Below are positions 38,001 to 46,097 of a stretch of DNA of 64,000 bases, one piece after another. Where the stretch lies: assembly GCF_947495625.1 (NCBI RefSeq), contig NZ_CANLZW010000003.1:62001-126000 (forward strand). Direction: 5' to 3'. Each line of letters begins with the position of its first letter. Positions within the stretch are counted from its first letter, which is position 1. The DNA is from an uncultured Cocleimonas sp. (GTDB lineage Bacteria > Pseudomonadota > Gammaproteobacteria > Thiotrichales > Thiotrichaceae). The position numbers were made by a program, and so were the translations under genes. Under the pieces are notes generated by a model. That model was not told the origin of the DNA, ran no database searches, and saw only the letters and a list, made by a program, of their open reading frames with translations.

Positions 38001-39182
38001 GCGCTCAGTAGTAAGTTTAGCTTTAGTGGATTACTAAGTAAGCCTCAAATAAAAGGTCAGGCAGATATAAAAAATGCTTACCTTAGATTACCTGAAGCAG
38101 GTACAGAGTTAACCGACATCAATATTAATGTCACTGCAGATCAGCCCGGAAAAGCTAAAATCAACGGTAGAATGTTGATGGGTAAAGGCGCTTTAAATGT
38201 CACCGGCGATATGGATATTCAAGATGTGGCAAAGTGGAAAGCAAATATAAAAATTAGCGGCAATAATATTCGCTTTATGAACACCAATGAAATTAAGGCT
38301 ACGATGTCTCCAGATATCGTTTTAGGCTTATCTCCTGAGGTAGTCAGTATCAAAGGCAAGGTGACTATTCCTTATGCTGATATACGATTAAATGATATTC
38401 CTGAAAGTAGTATCGATGAATCAGGTGATGCATTTGTCATTGGTGAGAGAAAGCCTGGTGAACAGGTTTCAGCAGTAAAATTACAACCGAATGTGATTAT
38501 CGTATTAGGTGATAAAGTACGATTAGATGCATTTGGTTTAAAAGCAAGACTATCTGGTGATGTTAATGTCACTCACAACCGACGGGATGTTTTAGCCAAT
38601 GGTTCTCTAAGAGTGACTGATGGAAAATTTCAGGCTTATGGTCAGGATTTAGAAATCAACAATGGTCGATTAATATTCAATGGCTCACCTAAGCTTGTGG
38701 GTATGGATATTCGAGCTACTAGAACAGTCGATAATCAAGTTGTTGGCGTTCACCTTGGTGGAAATGTTCTTAACCCTAAATCTACTATTTTCTCTAACCC
38801 TGCGATGCCCGAAAGTGAGGCATTGAGCTTCCTGTTAACAGGGCATAGTTTATCTTCGGCATCTGGTCAGGAAAGTGCTTTATTGATGTCAGCAGTTAGG
38901 GGCCTTGGTATAACCGGTAGTGGTAGTTTGGCTCAGAATATCGGCGCATCGTTTGGTCTGGATGACGTTAATATCGTAACTAAAGAGGACTTAAGAGAAA
39001 GTGAGTTGGCTTTAGGTAAAAGGTTGGGATCGAGATTATATGTACGCTATCTCTTCGGTTTATTTGACCAAACCCAAAAAATTGCGATTAAATACAAAAT
39101 TAATAAGGTGCTGTCGCTCGAAGCTGAAACGTCGGTGGATGAATACGGTCTTGATTTAATTTACGAGTTTGAAAGGGATTAG
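35019..39182 (+). CDS. tamB: translocation and assembly module protein TamB
   Basis: Periplasm-spanning inner-membrane protein (1387 residues) of the AsmA-like bridge family. One N-terminal membrane anchor (PLFWVMSLLLVLLFALVITL) is followed by a very long beta-rich stretch. The C-terminal DUF490 domain includes RVTDGKFQAYGQDLEINNGR and PESEALSFLLTGHSLSS. A motif like LKQVSPDLAGRIQG recurs about every 95 residues (see findings). Partner of TamA; probably moves phospholipid or assembles outer-membrane proteins. Start is GTG overlapping the tamA stop. Confidence 0.94.
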   Translation: MRKHLNQYVFSPLFWVMSLLLVLLFALVITLFTPIGPKTIAYLADSSLKQLTLKGVSGSVLSGLHVDKFVWEDGVAVVLENIDVKLNKFDIKNEKIHAKNVTVGKLSIDLQGKTKSDEVSKDVTSLPNFGLPINLDADVLKLESLQITKSIPGDSKSQTLLFQIQDIQLNKATIKQNILNFEELKGAPIILNRPLRIDVVDGELNMNQPHEIKTKGTASFEHDVIGNVNGTVDVKGTLTNYIFDGDLVLEQKQLGKGTALVKGEGDYKQVTFDDIIFVSVHGNAEAKGNVNWDPEIRWNFDADAKNLTTSSLLPEWPASADAKIKYTGTFLDSRLENQLQIVELDGTFRGQKLTAKGQVTERESLVQANKLEVTLGDNAIMVDGAVTEPLNLDIKVDAKSLKQLVPDVAGRVEGAVTIKGEYKKPEIQAKVKANSLAYAGYKQSTLPILIETDVVVDNDVLSLKSAQIKSGKNTVSLSGTATEPLDLKWNIEANDLKQVSPQLAGSINGSATLKGLIEKPVSTLDITAKNLEFNGIRQGEEALTLKGQISLDKKIIQLKELNVASGKNILLVNGNAGEPLDLKININAPDLKQVSPDLAGRIQGDTQIVGLYKSPTITTKLVASNLQYQDFKLGQSDMNLQGEVQLVDGVPMVKELNTIIGDNRFQVTGRASSPFNLSWNIDSKNLKEIASELSGRLIVKGQLQGTIDKPIINATVDAKKIKYKTFNLDSADFTASTTNNIYKINGKLKNFESDGQKIDDANLELNGSIENHTISALIDHQEAKVQLKANGGWKNQQWSGILQQLKLDDTQAGDWALQKPARVSVSKSGFSADQFCLSSKKTNACSTASWSEASGINAKGTLNEIPLELAKPWLPEGMELNGVVNGSYDIQQNSGRPKGKIQFKLPSNSFSFKADDEVRDFFYEDAEINATIDNRTINADASMKIVNRGQFSANAKIKLSPENGKHTIDGKANFDIPNINFAQELIPHSRGLRGALSSKFSFSGLLSKPQIKGQADIKNAYLRLPEAGTELTDININVTADQPGKAKINGRMLMGKGALNVTGDMDIQDVAKWKANIKISGNNIRFMNTNEIKATMSPDIVLGLSPEVVSIKGKVTIPYADIRLNDIPESSIDESGDAFVIGERKPGEQVSAVKLQPNVIIVLGDKVRLDAFGLKARLSGDVNVTHNRRDVLANGSLRVTDGKFQAYGQDLEINNGRLIFNGSPKLVGMDIRATRTVDNQVVGVHLGGNVLNPKSTIFSNPAMPESEALSFLLTGHSLSSASGQESALLMSAVRGLGITGSGSLAQNIGASFGLDDVNIVTKEDLRESELALGKRLGSRLYVRYLFGLFDQTQKIAIKYKINKVLSLEAETSVDEYGLDLIYEFERD

Positions 39183-39183
39183 G

Positions 39184-39555
39184 GTGAGTGAATCTCCATT
39201 ATTGTTAGCAGTCAGTGAAATTGGGGGGTATCCAAATTTCACTGAGTTGTATCAAAAACTGGGCTTTGAAGTCATCACCGAAACCAGTATGCGGAAAGTA
39301 CTAAAGTTGCTTAAGAAAAAAGTCCCTACTGTAATCGTCGCCGAATTTAATTATCAATCCGACTTTCGTGATCGAACCAGCTCTTTAGAATCCATGATGT
39401 CCGTCGTTCAAAGACATAGTGGAATAAGAGTAATTATTTTCTATGATAAAGAGCACGAAAGCCAATTAGCTAAATTGCAGGCTCGCTATGATATTGCGGA
39501 ATCATTGAGTTTCCCGATAACAGAAGAAAAACTTAGTGAAGCCGTTAAAGCCTGA
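39184..39555 (+). CDS. small receiver-like protein of unknown function
   Basis: 123 residues from a GTG at 39184, one base after the tamB stop. An in-frame TTG at 39169 would overlap tamB. The sequence alternates beta strands and helices (SPLLLAVSEIGG, PTVIVAEFNY, IRVIIFYDKEHE) like a CheY-type fold. However, I see no acidic pocket, and no Asp stands at the end of the third strand where phosphorylation would occur. So it is at most a pseudo-receiver. Spacing suggests co-transcription with dacB-tamA-tamB. Function not recognised. Confidence 0.6.
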   Translation: MSESPLLLAVSEIGGYPNFTELYQKLGFEVITETSMRKVLKLLKKKVPTVIVAEFNYQSDFRDRTSSLESMMSVVQRHSGIRVIIFYDKEHESQLAKLQARYDIAESLSFPITEEKLSEAVKA

Positions 39556-39592
39556 GCGCTGTTAAAACTAAGAATATTTAAACTCTAAAGAA

Positions 39593-40072
39593 ATGGTAGC
39601 GGATTTGATTTATAGACAAGCGCAGGAAAGTGACCTCTCTACTTTAATAGAAATGTTGGCTGATGATCAGTTGGGTGCGCATCGCGAAGATTCTTCAAAG
39701 CCTGTTAATGAGGCTTATATAAAAGCGCTGAAGATAATTAGTGATGATATCAATAATGAATTGATAGTTGCGGAGATAGAAGAAGGATCAGAAACATCGA
39801 TTATTGGGATGTTGCAACTTACCTTTATTCCATATCTCACTTATAAAGGCTCATGGCGTTGTTTAATCGAGGGTGTGCGTGTGCATAAAGATCATCGCAG
39901 TAAAGGATATGGTAAGCAGCTATTCGAATGGTCAATAAAACGCGCCAAAGTACGGGGGTGTAATATTGTTCAGTTAACCTCAAACAAACAGCGTTCTGAT
40001 GCTATCCGGTTTTATAATGATCTTGGATTTAAAGCCTCGCATGAAGGCTTTAAATTAATGATTGAGGATTGA
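39593..40072 (+). CDS. GNAT-family N-acetyltransferase
   Basis: Acetyltransferase of 159 residues. The acetyl-CoA loop is VRVHKDHRSKGYGKQLFEWS (Q/RxxGxG/A form), followed by LTSNKQRSDAIRFYNDLGFK at the C-terminus. Substrate is unknown; the fold is shared by enzymes acting on antibiotics, amino acids and proteins. It lies 37 bp after the small receiver-like gene and 20 bp before the argS stop, which is convergent. Confidence 0.88.
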   Translation: MVADLIYRQAQESDLSTLIEMLADDQLGAHREDSSKPVNEAYIKALKIISDDINNELIVAEIEEGSETSIIGMLQLTFIPYLTYKGSWRCLIEGVRVHKDHRSKGYGKQLFEWSIKRAKVRGCNIVQLTSNKQRSDAIRFYNDLGFKASHEGFKLMIED

Positions 40073-40092
40073 TGATTCAATCTACGAATACG

Positions 40093-41820
40093 TTACATTC
40101 GTTCCATTACATCAATACCCAGCAAGTCCAATCCAGTTTTCAGCGTATTAGCGGTAAGTTGAGATAACTTTAAGCGGCTTTGTTTGGTGTTTTCATCGGC
40201 TTTCATAATTGGGCAAGCTTCATAAAAAGTCATGAAGTTTCCAGATAACTCATAAAGATAATTACACAAAATGTTAGGCGTACCATCTTTGGCTACAGCT
40301 TCAATGGCTTCTGAAAGTTGTAATAGCTTGCTTGCTAACTGACGTTCTACAGGCTCTTCAATAATAATTTTCGCAGATGTATCAATTGCACCAGCTTTAC
40401 GGAATATGCTTTGAATTCGCGCATAGGCGTATTGTAAATAGGGAGCTGTATTTCCTTCAAAGCTGAGCATGGTGTCCCAGTTGAAAATATAGTCGGACGT
40501 CCGATTCTTGCTCAAGTCTGCGTATTTTACAGCGCCAATGCCAACAGTCTTGGCGATGCTTTCACGACTTTCCTGGTCTAAGTCAGGGTTCTTTTCCGTA
40601 ACAAGATCAAGCGCGCGCTGCTGGGCTTCATTGAGTAAATCAATAAGTTTCACGGTGCCACCAGTTCTAGTTTTAAATGGTGTGCCGTCTTTACCCATCA
40701 TGGTGCCGAATGCCATGTGTTCGAGGCTGGTTTCTTCTTTTACAAATCCTGCTTTTTTGCCCACAGCAAATACTTGTCTGAGATGCAGGCTTTGGCGTGC
40801 GTCGACAAGATACAGGCCACGTGTCATCTTCAACGTATCATTACGATAGCGAAGTGCGGCTAAGTCTGTCGTCGCGTATAAATAGCCACCATCAGATTTT
40901 TGCACAATCATCGGAATGATTGAGTCGTCTTTACCTTTAAACTCTTCGAGAAAAACGCATTGCGCGCCTTGGTCTTCAGTTAATAGACCTTTTGTTTTCA
41001 GGTCGCTAATAACATTGGCCAAGTCGTCGTTATAGGCACTTTCTGGCATCACATCTTCACGTGTTAGTAATACGTTCAGAATTTTGTAGATTTCATCACA
41101 ATGATTGAGTGAGGTATCAATGAACTGTTTCCATAAGGCCAGAAACTCTGGGTCACCTGCTTGTAGTTTGACTACGTTATCACGAGCCTGTTTAGCGAAA
41201 TCAGCATCTTCATCAAAGCGCACTTTTGCTGCTTGATAAAACTTTTCTAAATCGGCTAATTGCAGCGTGATTTCACTGTCTTGCTGTTTTAACTCACCCA
41301 TGTATGTGAGCAACATGCCAAATTGAGTGCCCCAGTCGCCGACATGGTTTTGGCGAATCACTTTGTGTCCGCTAAACTCTAAAACACGGGCGATTGAATC
41401 TCCGATAATGGTAGAACGCAAATGGCCAACATGCATTTCTTTGGCTAGATTTGGTGCTGAGTAATCGATGACGACGGTTTCAGGGTGTTCTGCTTTCTCT
41501 ATATTTAATCTATCTGACTCGAGCGTTTTTTCTACTTGTTGTTGCAACCACTCGTTCTTTAAATGAATATTGATAAATCCAGGTCCGGCTATTTCCAGCT
41601 TATCCGCGTAGGTCGATAGATCAAGGTTTTCTAAAACTTTGGCGGCAAATTCTCGGGGATTCATTTTGAGTGCTTTAGCAGCGCCCATTATGCCATTTGC
41701 CTGGTAGTCACCAAACTCTGGTCGAGAGGAAGTTTTTACAACGGCAGGAGCATTGTTAAGCGCGCCAGCATCGGCCAATGCCTGAGTGATTATTGTTTCA
41801 AGTTGTGTGCGAATATTCAT
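40093..41820 (-). CDS. argS: arginyl-tRNA synthetase
   Basis: Class Ia synthetase (575 residues) charging tRNA-Arg. The HIGH-type motif is in LAKEMHVGHLRSTIIGDSIA. The region corresponding to KMSKS is the degenerate GKDGTPFKTRTGGTV, as in many ArgRS. An N-terminal Add1 tRNA-binding domain (about 1-90) and the C-terminal DALR anticodon domain ending in DVMERM are present. Convergent with the acetyltransferase gene. A G-rich element lies 88 bp upstream of its start. Confidence 0.97.
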   Translation of the reverse strand: MNIRTQLETIITQALADAGALNNAPAVVKTSSRPEFGDYQANGIMGAAKALKMNPREFAAKVLENLDLSTYADKLEIAGPGFINIHLKNEWLQQQVEKTLESDRLNIEKAEHPETVVIDYSAPNLAKEMHVGHLRSTIIGDSIARVLEFSGHKVIRQNHVGDWGTQFGMLLTYMGELKQQDSEITLQLADLEKFYQAAKVRFDEDADFAKQARDNVVKLQAGDPEFLALWKQFIDTSLNHCDEIYKILNVLLTREDVMPESAYNDDLANVISDLKTKGLLTEDQGAQCVFLEEFKGKDDSIIPMIVQKSDGGYLYATTDLAALRYRNDTLKMTRGLYLVDARQSLHLRQVFAVGKKAGFVKEETSLEHMAFGTMMGKDGTPFKTRTGGTVKLIDLLNEAQQRALDLVTEKNPDLDQESRESIAKTVGIGAVKYADLSKNRTSDYIFNWDTMLSFEGNTAPYLQYAYARIQSIFRKAGAIDTSAKIIIEEPVERQLASKLLQLSEAIEAVAKDGTPNILCNYLYELSGNFMTFYEACPIMKADENTKQSRLKLSQLTANTLKTGLDLLGIDVMERM

Positions 41821-41907
41821 GGGCGGGGATTCTACCGCAAAAAATGATTGATGCCTTACTCTTTAGCGAAAACTTTAAGTGTAAGGCTAATTAATATTTG
41901 GTCTCGC

Positions 41908-41937
41908 AAAAAAAGTGCCTAAAAGTAGGGGGGTGAC
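41908..41937 (+). repeat. G-rich intergenic element, copy 6
   Basis: A7 GTGCCT then AAAAGTAGGGGGGTGAC. It lies between argS and the ctpA-type protease gene, both minus strand, and is antisense to them. One of the closest matches to the family consensus. Confidence 0.93.
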
Positions 41938-41988
41938 TATTTAATAATCCCCCACAGTCATTTTTATAATAAATTCTTAAAAGAATCA

Positions 41989-43341
41989 TTAGCCTTTCTT
42001 TAAATTCATTTCTTGAATCAGATTCATACTTTTCAACAAATTAAGGGCTTCGTAGAGTTGGAAATCAGTTTCGACTAAGTTTTTCTCTTCTGATTTATCT
42101 TTAGCATCTATTGCATCATTGTTAGATGCTTCAGGTTTCTTTTTCTCTCCGTTGGGATTAGAGATGTGGCCACTTAAATCTGCTTCTGATAGAGGAGAAA
42201 TGTCTTCTTCAGTATTCTCATCTTTCTTTTTGAATTCGAGTTCTTCAACGGTAATGTCTGGCTCAATGCCTTTCGCCTGAATTGATCGGCCTGATGGTGT
42301 GAAGTAACGTGCTGTGGTTAATTTTACGCCAGTCTTTTCGTCCAGAGGGAGTACCGTTTGAACGGATCCTTTACCAAATGTTTTAGTGCCAATGATTAGT
42401 GCTCGCTTATGATCTTGTAAAGCGCCTGCAACAATTTCAGAGGCTGAGGCTGATCCTTGATTAACGAGTACGACTAAGGGCGCACCTTCGAGTAAATCAT
42501 CAGGTGTCGCGTTATAACGCATTAGGGCATCATCAACGCGCCCTTCGGTATAGACGATATTACCTTTTCTTAAGAAAACATCAGATACGCCAACTGCCCC
42601 ATTTAAAACACCGCCAGGGTTATCTCTTAGATCAAGTACCAGTCCTTTTAGTGCATTTTTATTATCTTTAAGTAGATCTTCAATAGCCGTTTTGGTGTTA
42701 TCAGTTGTCTTAGATTGAAAGCTAGAGATACGAAGATATCCATAATCTTTTTCTAGAATTCTCTTTTTAACGCTTTTTACTTTGATTACATCTCGAACGA
42801 TTGTGATTTTGAACGGCTTTGATTTACCTTCACGAGTAATTAATAGTTCGATGGCTTCGCCAGGTTTACCACGCATTAATTTGACTGCATCGTTGAGTGT
42901 TAAACCCTTAACCGATTTATCATCGAGGCGAATTATTAAGTCACCTGATTTTAGCCCTGCCTTTTTCGCTGGCGTATCGTCGATAGGAGCGATGACTTTA
43001 ACGAAGCCATTTTCCATGCCGACTTCAATACCTAAGCCGCCAAATTCACCTGAAGTGCCCACACGCAATTCTGTAAAAGCTTCCTCATCAAGATATGCAG
43101 AGTGAGGGTCAAGCCCTGATAGCATGCCACTGATCGCATCAGTGATTAATTTTTTATCATCCACTTCTTCTACATAATCATTTTTGATTCTGGCGTAGAC
43201 TTCTGAGAACTTTTTGAGTTGCGCAAGTGGAAGCGTTTGAGAGCTAGGTTTTAAAGCAAACGCATTAATGCTAAAAGAGACCGCGAGCCCAATAAAAACG
43301 CCAGAAATAGCGCCAGTAGTTAGTGATTTTTTTAAGGGCAT
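41989..43341 (-). CDS. S41 C-terminal processing peptidase (CtpA family)
   Basis: Periplasmic serine protease of 450 residues. Parts in order: N-terminal signal or anchor (about 10-30), a PDZ domain (GGLGIEVGMENGFVKVIAPI to LMRGKPGEAIEL), and the catalytic core with Ser in NQGSASASEIVAGAL and Lys in IIGTKTFGKGSVQTVLP. A charged low-complexity region follows near 370-420. CtpA-type proteases next to envC are common in gammaproteobacteria; there they degrade peptidoglycan hydrolases or lipoproteins. 100 bp after envC on the same strand. Confidence 0.93.
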   Translation of the reverse strand: MPLKKSLTTGAISGVFIGLAVSFSINAFALKPSSQTLPLAQLKKFSEVYARIKNDYVEEVDDKKLITDAISGMLSGLDPHSAYLDEEAFTELRVGTSGEFGGLGIEVGMENGFVKVIAPIDDTPAKKAGLKSGDLIIRLDDKSVKGLTLNDAVKLMRGKPGEAIELLITREGKSKPFKITIVRDVIKVKSVKKRILEKDYGYLRISSFQSKTTDNTKTAIEDLLKDNKNALKGLVLDLRDNPGGVLNGAVGVSDVFLRKGNIVYTEGRVDDALMRYNATPDDLLEGAPLVVLVNQGSASASEIVAGALQDHKRALIIGTKTFGKGSVQTVLPLDEKTGVKLTTARYFTPSGRSIQAKGIEPDITVEELEFKKKDENTEEDISPLSEADLSGHISNPNGEKKKPEASNNDAIDAKDKSEEKNLVETDFQLYEALNLLKSMNLIQEMNLKKG

Positions 43342-43441
43342 ACAACTCTCTAATACACAAGTAGGATGAATCGATATTACCCTAATATTAGAGATATTGT
43401 CACTAAATAAGCTGAGTGAAAAATGCTTATTTTTTTAATAC

Positions 43442-44728
43442 TTACCTGCACCATTGGGCAGGATTATGGTGTGTTGTGCCACGGCGAATCTCAAAATATA
43501 AGCCAGAGTTAGTTTGGCTGCCAGAATTTCCTACTGCGGCAATGATTTCGCCCGCCTTTACAATCTGTCCTTCTTTCTTATAAACGCTGCGGTTATAGGC
43601 ATACAGACTGCGATAATTCTTATCATGACGGATAATAACAAGATAGCCATAGCCTTTTAATCGGCCGCTATATTCGACTTTGCCACGGGCTATGGCATGT
43701 ACATTGGAGCCCGCTGGCGCAGAAATAATGACACCTTTCCATCTTTGTTTAGTGTTTCTACTGCTGCCATATTTTTGAGTAAGACGACCCTTAACTGGCC
43801 ATGAAAGTCTTCCTTTGAGAGAAGAAAATGGTTTATTAGGAACAAATCGTCTGCTGACTACCTGGCCTGTTTGTTTTGGTTTAGTTGCTTTGGGTGTTGT
43901 CTTTGGTGTTGCTTTTTGGCTAGCTATTTTTTTCAGTTGTTCCTGTCTTTTTCGTTCCGCTTCTTCCTTTCGGTTTTTTTGGGCGAGTCTTTCTATGACA
44001 CCTTTTAGGCGTGACTCTTCCTTCTTCAGTTTCGATAATTTTTGCTCTTGCGAGTAGACGACTTTCTTCTGTTTCTTAAGGGCGGACTCATGTTCTGCTA
44101 CTGTCTTTTTCAACAGCATTTTTCTTGAACTTTGTTTGGCTTGCAATTCATTTAAGGTCTTGGTATCAGCATTGATCTTATCTTGGATCAGTTTTACTTT
44201 ATCCAGCTGGACTTGAATGCCTTTAATACGCTTTAAACGATGTTTATTCATGTATTCGTAGTACTTTATCGTTCTACTAATATCTGATGGATTGTCCTGC
44301 TTGAGTAATAACCGTAAATGAGATTGTTTGCCCGATGTATACAAAGCCTGCATTTGCTGTGCAAGGGCATCTTTTTGTTGATTGGTTTGTATCAATAATT
44401 TCCGTTTTTTTTCGTTCGACTTGTTTAGATTGGACGTTAATGAATTTATTTTAGTCTCGGTACTATGGAGTCTTTTGGAAATCTCATTGAGTTTGTCTTC
44501 TGTGACTATCACTTTTTTTGAGAGCTGCTTCGACTTGCTTCGTTCCTTCTCAAGTATTTTGTTTGTGTTTGATATCTTGTTCTGGATTTTGCTTTGTTTT
44601 TGTCCAGATGTTTCTGCAAAGTTACTGGATATAGGCATTGTCAGTAAAGCACAGCAAGCAAGTGCCGTAAAAACATTCATTTTCACAGTCGAACTTTTTA
44701 TTTTAATTGTTGTAATTTTTAGCCCCAT
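43442..44728 (-). CDS. envC: EnvC-like murein hydrolase activator
   Basis: 428 residues: signal peptide (MNVFTALACCALLTMPIS after a Lys-bearing n-region), a long coiled coil (about 40-250), a basic linker, and a C-terminal LytM domain. The zinc and catalytic residues of active LytM enzymes are lost. The usual HxxxD first site is WKGVIISAP, the YAH position reads YAYNRS, and the HxH site reads LYFEI. That fits EnvC, which activates amidases instead of cutting peptidoglycan. An in-frame ATG at 44680 would give a shorter, uncharged signal peptide, so I keep the longer form. Confidence 0.9.
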   Translation of the reverse strand: MGLKITTIKIKSSTVKMNVFTALACCALLTMPISSNFAETSGQKQSKIQNKISNTNKILEKERSKSKQLSKKVIVTEDKLNEISKRLHSTETKINSLTSNLNKSNEKKRKLLIQTNQQKDALAQQMQALYTSGKQSHLRLLLKQDNPSDISRTIKYYEYMNKHRLKRIKGIQVQLDKVKLIQDKINADTKTLNELQAKQSSRKMLLKKTVAEHESALKKQKKVVYSQEQKLSKLKKEESRLKGVIERLAQKNRKEEAERKRQEQLKKIASQKATPKTTPKATKPKQTGQVVSRRFVPNKPFSSLKGRLSWPVKGRLTQKYGSSRNTKQRWKGVIISAPAGSNVHAIARGKVEYSGRLKGYGYLVIIRHDKNYRSLYAYNRSVYKKEGQIVKAGEIIAAVGNSGSQTNSGLYFEIRRGTTHHNPAQWCR

Positions 44729-44810
44729 TTGTCGAGATTTTATCAGTTCGTAAACGAACTTTTAAGCATTAACGTAAATTATAATCGGCTTGATATAAAA
44801 ACAGTCGGAG

Positions 44811-44840
44811 TATATTATAGTATCGTTGTTTTATAATATA
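44811..44840. promoter_or_regulatory. AT-rich inverted repeat, possible operator of the ArsR-type regulator
   Basis: TATATTATA (44811-44819) and TATAATATA (44832-44840) are a perfect 9-bp inverted repeat with a 12-bp spacer. TATAATATA recurs at 44875-44883, running into the regulator's start codon. AT-rich dyads near the start are usual operators for BigR/SqrR-type ArsR proteins, so autoregulation is plausible. AT-richness makes chance matches possible. Confidence 0.4.
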
Positions 44841-44882
44841 TTGAATAACGAATATAACCTACCTGTCGAGTATCTATAATAT

Positions 44883-45233
44883 ATGAATAGTCCGAAAATT
44901 GCCCAGGGTGCAGATGAAAGTTGCACACTTGTGAGCGACCTTTTAGTTAGAGAGGAGGACGTTGAAACAGCATCGCGTTCACTTAAAGCTATTTCTCATC
45001 CATTGCGTCTGAAAATTTTGTGTGTGCTTGGTGAAAATGAAGTCAGTGTTCAAGATATCGTAGAATGTGTCGGTACATCACAAAGCAATATCTCACAGCA
45101 TTTAGCTATTTTACGTGACAAAGGAATACTCGCTTCGAGAAAAGAAGCAAATCGAGTATTTTATCGTGTTGGTGATGCTCGCACGCTTAAGCTTATCAGC
45201 ATGATGCAAGATGTTTTTTGCAGTACACACTGA
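44883..45233 (+). CDS. ArsR-family regulator, probable sulfide/persulfide sensor
   Basis: Winged-helix repressor of 116 residues. The recognition helix region is TSQSNISQHLAILRDKGI and the wing is SRKEANRVFYRV. Cysteines are at residues 14, 47, 62 and 113. Cys47 in LKILCVLGENEVSVQDIV and Cys113 in MMQDVFCSTH match the two Cys used by BigR, SqrR and YgaV to sense reactive sulfur by disulfide or polysulfide bridging. The ArsR metal motif ELCVCDL is absent. The next genes encode a rhodanese and a glutaredoxin, consistent with a sulfur signal. The ribosome binding site is weak. Confidence 0.82.
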   Translation: MNSPKIAQGADESCTLVSDLLVREEDVETASRSLKAISHPLRLKILCVLGENEVSVQDIVECVGTSQSNISQHLAILRDKGILASRKEANRVFYRVGDARTLKLISMMQDVFCSTH

Positions 45234-45292
45234 TATTTATCGCTAGGTTTTAAGCATTAAACTTTCGACTGAATAGCAATATAAAATTCCAT

Positions 45293-45345
45293 CAGGCTGA
45301 CTCTTCAGCCTGAAAAAACAGTATTAGAGCTTTACGCAAAGCTCT
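45293..45345 (+). terminator. tandem hairpins between the regulator and the rhodanese gene
   Basis: First stem CAGGCTGA/TCAGCCTG (45293-45300 and 45305-45312, 4-nt loop), second stem AGAGCTTT/AAAGCTCT (45326-45333 and 45338-45345, 4-nt loop). Both are perfect 8-bp stems. Neither is followed by a T-run on the plus strand; the first is followed by A6, so it would terminate best in the minus direction. They may separate or attenuate expression of the rhodanese operon. Confidence 0.5.
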
Positions 45346-45390
45346 AGTGCGGTTATCTTACCCCTTTTTATTCATTTCTAAAGAAAATTC

Positions 45391-45816
45391 ATGCAAGAAT
45401 ATATTGATTTCGCTGGTAATAACCCATTGCCTATACTGGGTTTTGTTGCAGTATTATTGTTTATTATCAAACTTGAAATATCTCGTTTTACACGAAAATA
45501 TAAGCAGGTTAATGTTAATGAAGCCGTAATGTTATTAAATAAAGATAACGCTGTGGTTGTTGATGTACGTGAAGATAAAGAATTAACGTCAGGAATCATT
45601 AAAGGTGCTAGACATATAACCTTGGCGCAATTACCTCAAAAAATTGGTGAATTAAGCAAGAACAAACAATCTCCGGTATTGGTTTATTGCCGTAGTGGTA
45701 GTCGTTCTGGAAATGCATGTAATCAATTAACAAAAGCTGGTTTTGAAGATGTTTCTAATCTTGCTGGTGGTATCATGGCATGGGAATCAGCAAATTTACC
45801 ATTGTCTAAGCGATAG
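45391..45816 (+). CDS. membrane-anchored rhodanese (YibN type)
   Basis: Sulfurtransferase-domain protein of 141 residues with an N-terminal membrane segment (LPILGFVAVLLFIIKLEIS). The rhodanese domain has VVDVREDKELTSGIIKGARH and the active-site loop VYCRSGSRSGNACNQL with the persulfide-bearing Cys. The order rhodanese-grxC-secB-gpsA is conserved in gammaproteobacteria. Transfers or binds sulfane sulfur; physiological acceptor unknown. 11 bp before grxC. Confidence 0.92.
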   Translation: MQEYIDFAGNNPLPILGFVAVLLFIIKLEISRFTRKYKQVNVNEAVMLLNKDNAVVVDVREDKELTSGIIKGARHITLAQLPQKIGELSKNKQSPVLVYCRSGSRSGNACNQLTKAGFEDVSNLAGGIMAWESANLPLSKR

Positions 45817-45827
45817 AAGTTTTAGAT

Positions 45828-46097
45828 ATGCCAGCTGAAGTAATTATGTATGCCACAAGATTCTGCCCATATTGTATGCGTGCAAGGTCTTTATTCAAGA
45901 AAAAAGGCGTAGAATATACTGAAATTAGCGTAGGTCGCGACCGTGATCTATGGGATGAAATGGAACAACGTAGCGGGCGAAATACCGTTCCGCAAATTTT
46001 TATAAATGATGAATCCGTAGGTGGTTATGATGACATTGCCGCTCTCGACCGACAAGGCGAACTGGATCAGAAATTAGGGATAGAACAAGATGGCTGA
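45828..46097 (+). CDS. grxC: glutaredoxin 3
   Basis: Glutathione-dependent disulfide reductase of 89 residues. The active site is CPYC in YATRFCPYCMRARSLF; the cis-Pro glutathione contact is NTVPQIFINDESVGGYDD. The 3' end overlaps the secB start by 8 bp, so the two are co-translated. Confidence 0.96.
   Translation: MPAEVIMYATRFCPYCMRARSLFKKKGVEYTEISVGRDRDLWDEMEQRSGRNTVPQIFINDESVGGYDDIAALDRQGELDQKLGIEQDG

Noticed and set aside
39215-39235. G6 run near the start of the receiver-like gene
   Set aside because: The surrounding bases (AAATTGGGGGGTATCC) do not match the element, and the codons encode an ordinary Ile-Gly-Gly-Tyr.
43405-43432. AAATAAGC/GCTTATTT hairpin after envC as a terminator
   Set aside because: Stem is AT-rich with a 12-nt loop and the T-run is on the wrong side for envC; too weak to list.
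45347-45529. Separate small gene overlapping the start of the rhodanese gene
   Set aside because: It lies in another frame of a well-supported gene and has no ribosome binding site or recognisable protein features.
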